Shown here piece by piece: positions 43,410 to 46,804 of a stretch of DNA of 46,804 nucleotides. Positions within the stretch are counted from its first letter, which is position 1; each line of letters starts with the position of its first letter. The notes beneath the pieces are model-generated. The model was given only the letters and a program-made list of their open reading frames with translations. It ran no database searches and had not been told where the DNA came from. Origin of the DNA: Ponticaulis sp. (lineage in GTDB: Bacteria > Pseudomonadota > Alphaproteobacteria > Caulobacterales > Hyphomonadaceae); the NCBI GenBank assembly GCA_002701295.1, contig NZUJ01000028.1, positions 1 to 46,804 on the forward strand, written 5' to 3'. Both the position numbers and the translations under genes were made by a program.

Positions 43410-45220
43410 CAGCCTGCCGCCCAGTCTTCAAGAAGTTTATCTTGCGCTGTGGTGATCTCAGCCAGTCGGGCAAACGCTTCAGGCGCAAAGGCCTCATAGT
43501 CTCTCCAGTGCGGCCTGGCATTGGCGTAGATCTTTTTACGCACTTGCTGAGCCGAAAATGTCGTCACCGCTTCCGGGCGCTTTTCAGGGTCGAGATAGTC
43601 TGAAGACCAATTGAGCCCCAAACGGTTGAACAAGGCTTCACCCTGCTCTTCCGGGCGCTCACGGAAGGCATCGAATGACTGAGCAGAAATGTCCAGGCCT
43701 GCATCTCTCCAGGCATTGGCGACGTCGAGCCTCAGCTCCAGCATATCAGCGAGTGAATCCAGACTGGTCGCTTCGGGGAAGTGCGCGGAAAACGGCCGCA
43801 GGAACATGGAGAGCCCCACTTCACCAGCATCCCGCAAAACATTGACGAACCTGGCCCCTGGATTGACGCGCGACAGCAGTCCCGCAACGTATAAATGATG
43901 CGGCGTTTTCTCTATCAAAAGCGGCCCTGTGATGCCCATTCGCTTCAAACCCGCAGCCTCGGCCTGCCCAAGCTGTTGTGCAAGCTGAATAAACTCCTGC
44001 GTCGGCGCATTTCGCTCTGTCGCGAATGCCAGATAAGGGTAAAGGGATGTGCGTTCACCAATTGACGACACGCCCTCAGGCGCCGCCAGAACCGACTGAA
44101 GCAGAGTGCTCCCGCTGCGTGGCGAACCGACGAGATAAATATAGTCGTATTCGACCTTCTGGACCGGTGTATCTCTGGTCTCTTCAAACAGGCGAAGCGC
44201 GACTTCGAGCCGCTTGCGCATGACGCGAAGTTGTGTCGCTCTCACATCCGCGTTCTGTTCGAAACCAAAATGTCTGGCAAACAGATCATTCGCGGCTGAC
44301 GCCTGTTTCCAGGCGCGCTCATGATCCTTTCTGCGATCAAAATATTGGCCAAGCGAATAGGCCAGGCTGATCCGACCATCGTCGAGTGAGCCTTCTGTCC
44401 GAGCGGCCAGAGCTTCGGCATCCGCCAGTTGCGCATCAGTCAGCTCATCTGAGTGATCAACAATGAGCGCCATGGCGTCAGGTTCGTTCGACCAATCGCG
44501 TTTCAAAACATGGATGTGTTCCGCCTGCGCCTCTTTATCGTCTGTCCAGTCCGCAAGCGTGACGGAAATAAGCCGGGCTGTAAGCGAATTTGGATTATCC
44601 TTCAGGCAGGCATCGAGAAGTTTCTTCGCAGCATCATATTCCCGAAGCGCCAGCTCAATTCTCGCCAGTTGCGTACGGTCATCCTCACGCTGCGGGCCTG
44701 CCTCACCATAAAGATGCGACAGCACATCCCGGGCCGCATAGATGTCGCCGTTCTGATGCAACGCCTTCGAATACGCTCTGAGAATAGCCGGCGTCGCCCG
44801 ATTGGCCTTCAGCACGCGATCTATGATCTGAAGGGCCTGTCTCGGTTTTTTAAGATCGACAAGGCATTCGCAATACTGCGCGACGATGTCCGGATGACCA
44901 TTGCTGAGCTGGACTGCGCGGCCTAACGGGGATTCGGCCTCCTTATAGAGGCGAGCCCCCAGAAGCGCGTCACCATAGGCTCGCTGCACGTCGGCATCAT
45001 TGGGGGCCAGTTCGGCTGCCTCACCCATATCTTTCAGGCCACGTTGAGGATTGGACAGCATTCTCCCGGCACCACGAATGGAGATTGCTCTCGCCGTTCG
45101 AGGGTCTGACGAAACCAGACTTGCAAGAACCTGACTGGCAGCCGCTTCCACGCCAGCCTCGTCATCCGCCTCCAGGCAGCGGATCGCTTCATTCAGAAGG
45201 CGATCAGGGTCGGCTGACAA
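43409..45220 (-). CDS. TPR-repeat sulfotransferase (copy 2)
   Basis: A 603-residue paralogue of the next gene. The TPR region covers about residues 1-345. The PAPS loop is YLVGSPRSGSTLLQSVL near residue 363, followed by SIGERTSLYPYLAFA and FVNVLRDAGEVGLSMFLRPF. The C-terminus (TFSAQQVRKKIYANARPHWR) matches the same region of copy 1. The two are clearly an old tandem duplication that has diverged at most positions outside these motifs. The gene begins 2 bp after the argS stop, so it shares the argS message. Confidence 0.88.
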   Translation of the reverse strand: MSADPDRLLNEAIRCLEADDEAGVEAAASQVLASLVSSDPRTARAISIRGAGRMLSNPQRGLKDMGEAAELAPNDADVQRAYGDALLGARLYKEAESPLGRAVQLSNGHPDIVAQYCECLVDLKKPRQALQIIDRVLKANRATPAILRAYSKALHQNGDIYAARDVLSHLYGEAGPQREDDRTQLARIELALREYDAAKKLLDACLKDNPNSLTARLISVTLADWTDDKEAQAEHIHVLKRDWSNEPDAMALIVDHSDELTDAQLADAEALAARTEGSLDDGRISLAYSLGQYFDRRKDHERAWKQASAANDLFARHFGFEQNADVRATQLRVMRKRLEVALRLFEETRDTPVQKVEYDYIYLVGSPRSGSTLLQSVLAAPEGVSSIGERTSLYPYLAFATERNAPTQEFIQLAQQLGQAEAAGLKRMGITGPLLIEKTPHHLYVAGLLSRVNPGARFVNVLRDAGEVGLSMFLRPFSAHFPEATSLDSLADMLELRLDVANAWRDAGLDISAQSFDAFRERPEEQGEALFNRLGLNWSSDYLDPEKRPEAVTTFSAQQVRKKIYANARPHWRDYEAFAPEAFARLAEITTAQDKLLEDWAAG

Positions 45221-45222
45221 AA

Positions 45223-46804
45223 CTACATCCGCTCCGGTGTTTCGATACCCAGAATATCAAGCGCTGTTTCCAGCTGGTTCAGAACGGCCTCGCATATCGC
45301 GAGACGGGAGGCCCGTTTCGCCGGGTCTTTCTCGGCTGCGATCGGATAAGCCGCATAGAAGGCGGAAAACGCCTGCGCCAGATTGTAGACGTGCTCACAC
45401 AGGAAATGCGGCATGCGCTTCTGGAAAGACTGGTCCAGCGCTGTGTTGAACCCATCCATTTGCAGTGCGAGTGTCTTTTCTGTATCGCCTTCAATCAGGA
45501 TGTCACCCGCCTGATTTCCCTCGGCTTTTGCCCGGCGCAGAAGCGCCTTGATCCGGACAGCAGCATAGAGAAGATAGGGCCCGGTCTTGCCTTCAAAACT
45601 GGTAAAACGTTCAAGGTCGAATTTGTAATCCGTCGTCCGCGTGTTCTGCAGATCGGAAAACCGCGTGGCCGCGAGAGCGATTTTCAGACCAATATCGCGC
45701 ACCTCTTCTTCGGACAGATCAGAAGAGAGATTGGCTTCAGAAATCCGCTTCTCAGCTTCTTCGAGGGCCATCCGATTCAGGTCTGACAGACGGACCGTCC
45801 CACCATCACGGGTTTTGAACGGCTTGCCATCATCGCCATTCACCGTACCGAATCCGATATGCTCAAGGCCAGCTTCCGGGAAGTAGCCCGCTTTTTCAGA
45901 GGCACGGAAAACCTGCTGGAAATGCAGCGCTTGGCGCTGGTCGACCACGTAAAGGATCGTGTCTGGCTTCAGGTTCTGTGCCCGATCATAAATCGTGGCA
46001 AGATCCGTCGTATGATAGCCGACACCCCCGCGCGAATTCACGAGAATAAACGGCGGCATTTCTGTTTTGCCCTTATCGCCCTCACGCGCGACGCGGATGA
46101 TCCAGGCACCATCGCTTTCTTCGGCAATATCGCGTGTCTTCAGATCTTCGATCATTGGCGCAACGAACGGATCAGCGTCGCTTTCGCCCTTCCAGAGATC
46201 GAACGACACATTCAGGCGATCATAATCGACCTTCAGTGCAGCCACAGAGACATCAATGAAGTGCTTTAAAAGCGCACGATAGCCCGCACGCCCGGCTTGA
46301 AGCTCAGCCGTAGCAAGCTGGCACTTGGCCTTGAAGGCTTCGTCTGTCTTGGACTTGCCAGATGCAAGCGGATAGAGACGCGCCAGATCATCAATCGTGA
46401 CCGGGCTTGCGGCTGGGAATGGTCCGTCATTCGCCGCATCAAAATACGGCAGGTTTGGCTGTTCCTCTGAAAGGCCGACGATGAGCTGCCCCATCTGAAG
46501 CCCCCAGTCACCCAGATGCGCATCGCCGATTACCTCATGACCGAGAAACCGGCAGAGACGCTTCAGCGTGTCGCCAATCACGGCAGAGCGCAAATGGCCG
46601 ACATGCATTGGCTTGGCGACATTCGGCCCGCCAAAGTCGATCACAATGGTCTGGGTTTCAGAACTAAGCTCGCCGCCAGCCTTTTCGCTCCGACGAACGC
46701 CTTCGACGCGTCCTGCCAGACAAGCTTCGGTGACTTTGATATTCAGAAAGCCAGGGCCTGCGACCGTGATGTCTGCGATCAGCTCATGATCTTTGAGCTT
46801 TTCG
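45223..46804 (-). CDS. argS: Arginine--tRNA ligase (N-terminus beyond the right edge)
   Basis: Class I synthetase charging tRNA-Arg. The frame is open to the window edge, so about 526 residues of the C-terminal part are seen. The end of the N-terminal additional domain (GPGFLNIKVTEACLAGRV) is present. The HIGH motif appears as KPMHVGHLRSA and the KMSK equivalent as GKPFKTRDGGTVRLSDL. The C-terminal DALR anticodon domain ends YPIAAEKDPAKRASRLAICE and onward. An internal ATG at 46644 is not the start, because conserved sequence continues upstream. It leads the operon with two sulfotransferase genes. Confidence 0.96.
   Translation of the reverse strand, partial: EKLKDHELIADITVAGPGFLNIKVTEACLAGRVEGVRRSEKAGGELSSETQTIVIDFGGPNVAKPMHVGHLRSAVIGDTLKRLCRFLGHEVIGDAHLGDWGLQMGQLIVGLSEEQPNLPYFDAANDGPFPAASPVTIDDLARLYPLASGKSKTDEAFKAKCQLATAELQAGRAGYRALLKHFIDVSVAALKVDYDRLNVSFDLWKGESDADPFVAPMIEDLKTRDIAEESDGAWIIRVAREGDKGKTEMPPFILVNSRGGVGYHTTDLATIYDRAQNLKPDTILYVVDQRQALHFQQVFRASEKAGYFPEAGLEHIGFGTVNGDDGKPFKTRDGGTVRLSDLNRMALEEAEKRISEANLSSDLSEEEVRDIGLKIALAATRFSDLQNTRTTDYKFDLERFTSFEGKTGPYLLYAAVRIKALLRRAKAEGNQAGDILIEGDTEKTLALQMDGFNTALDQSFQKRMPHFLCEHVYNLAQAFSAFYAAYPIAAEKDPAKRASRLAICEAVLNQLETALDILGIETPERM

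Overview
The window is a gene-dense stretch of core chromosome from an alphaproteobacterium. The best fit is a marine, Hyphomonadaceae-like relative of Caulobacter. Evidence for this: a full-length CcrM (GANTC) methyltransferase; the alphaproteobacterial F0 order atpI-atpB-atpE-b'-b; the mutY-DUF721(DciA)-dsbA-smc cluster; the etfQO-TPR-ispE run; polyprenyl synthetase divergent from DUF2007-trmN6; a GTTC-N7-GTTC LexA-type box; and several TPR-sulfotransferases. I see no tRNA, rRNA, insertion sequence, prophage or CRISPR array. No gap exceeds 300 bp. The largest (41327-41606) is filled by a tandem glycine riboswitch and its promoter.

Layout. 1-4337: a gene cut by the left edge, a periplasmic PQQ/cytochrome c dehydrogenase of the polyvinyl-alcohol dehydrogenase type, a secreted protein with a duplicated Cys-x-Cys module, and a lipoprotein alpha/beta hydrolase. 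4413-7115 (minus): glyQ, a YcxB-like membrane protein, a methyltransferase and the ribosome-rescue factor arfB. 7369-9448 (plus): an aminotransferase carrying a Tat-lipoprotein signal, then an Stf0 sulfotransferase. 9455-10652 (minus): DUF2007, trmN6 and a 41-residue membrane peptide. 10724-11755: polyprenyl diphosphate synthase. 11760-17313 (minus): etfQO, TPR lipoprotein, ispE and a WecA/MraY-type transferase. 17521-20776: type-4 uracil-DNA glycosylase, two small glycosyltransferases separated by an antisense membrane gene, and a REC-REC protein.

20956-30563 is rich in chromosome biology: a lipoprotein, a radical SAM protein with a LexA-type box in its promoter, ccrM, a 66-residue acidic protein, mutY, dciA, a DsbA-like lipoprotein and smc. 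30694-33329 is the F0 operon, ending at a strong terminator. 33430-35329 holds DUF2164, a small membrane protein and an acyltransferase. 35333-41587 (minus) is a glycine-cleavage operon, promoter - tandem glycine riboswitch - gcvT - gcvH - paiB-like - gcvPA - alpha/beta hydrolase - gcvPB, with two non-canonical passengers. 41607-46804 (minus) is argS (cut by the right edge) followed by two tandem TPR-sulfotransferase genes packed into one operon.

Most genes are housekeeping. The points that stand out are: the LexA-box control of the radical SAM gene; the Tat-lipoprotein PLP aminotransferase beside a sulfotransferase; the argS-coupled pair of TPR-sulfotransferases (three sulfotransferases in 47 kb); the passengers in the riboswitch-controlled gcv operon; the loss of two Fe-S ligands in the uracil-DNA glycosylase; the duplicated Cys-x-Cys envelope protein; and a perfect hairpin between atpE and the b' gene. 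All functional calls come from reading motifs by eye; no database search was run.
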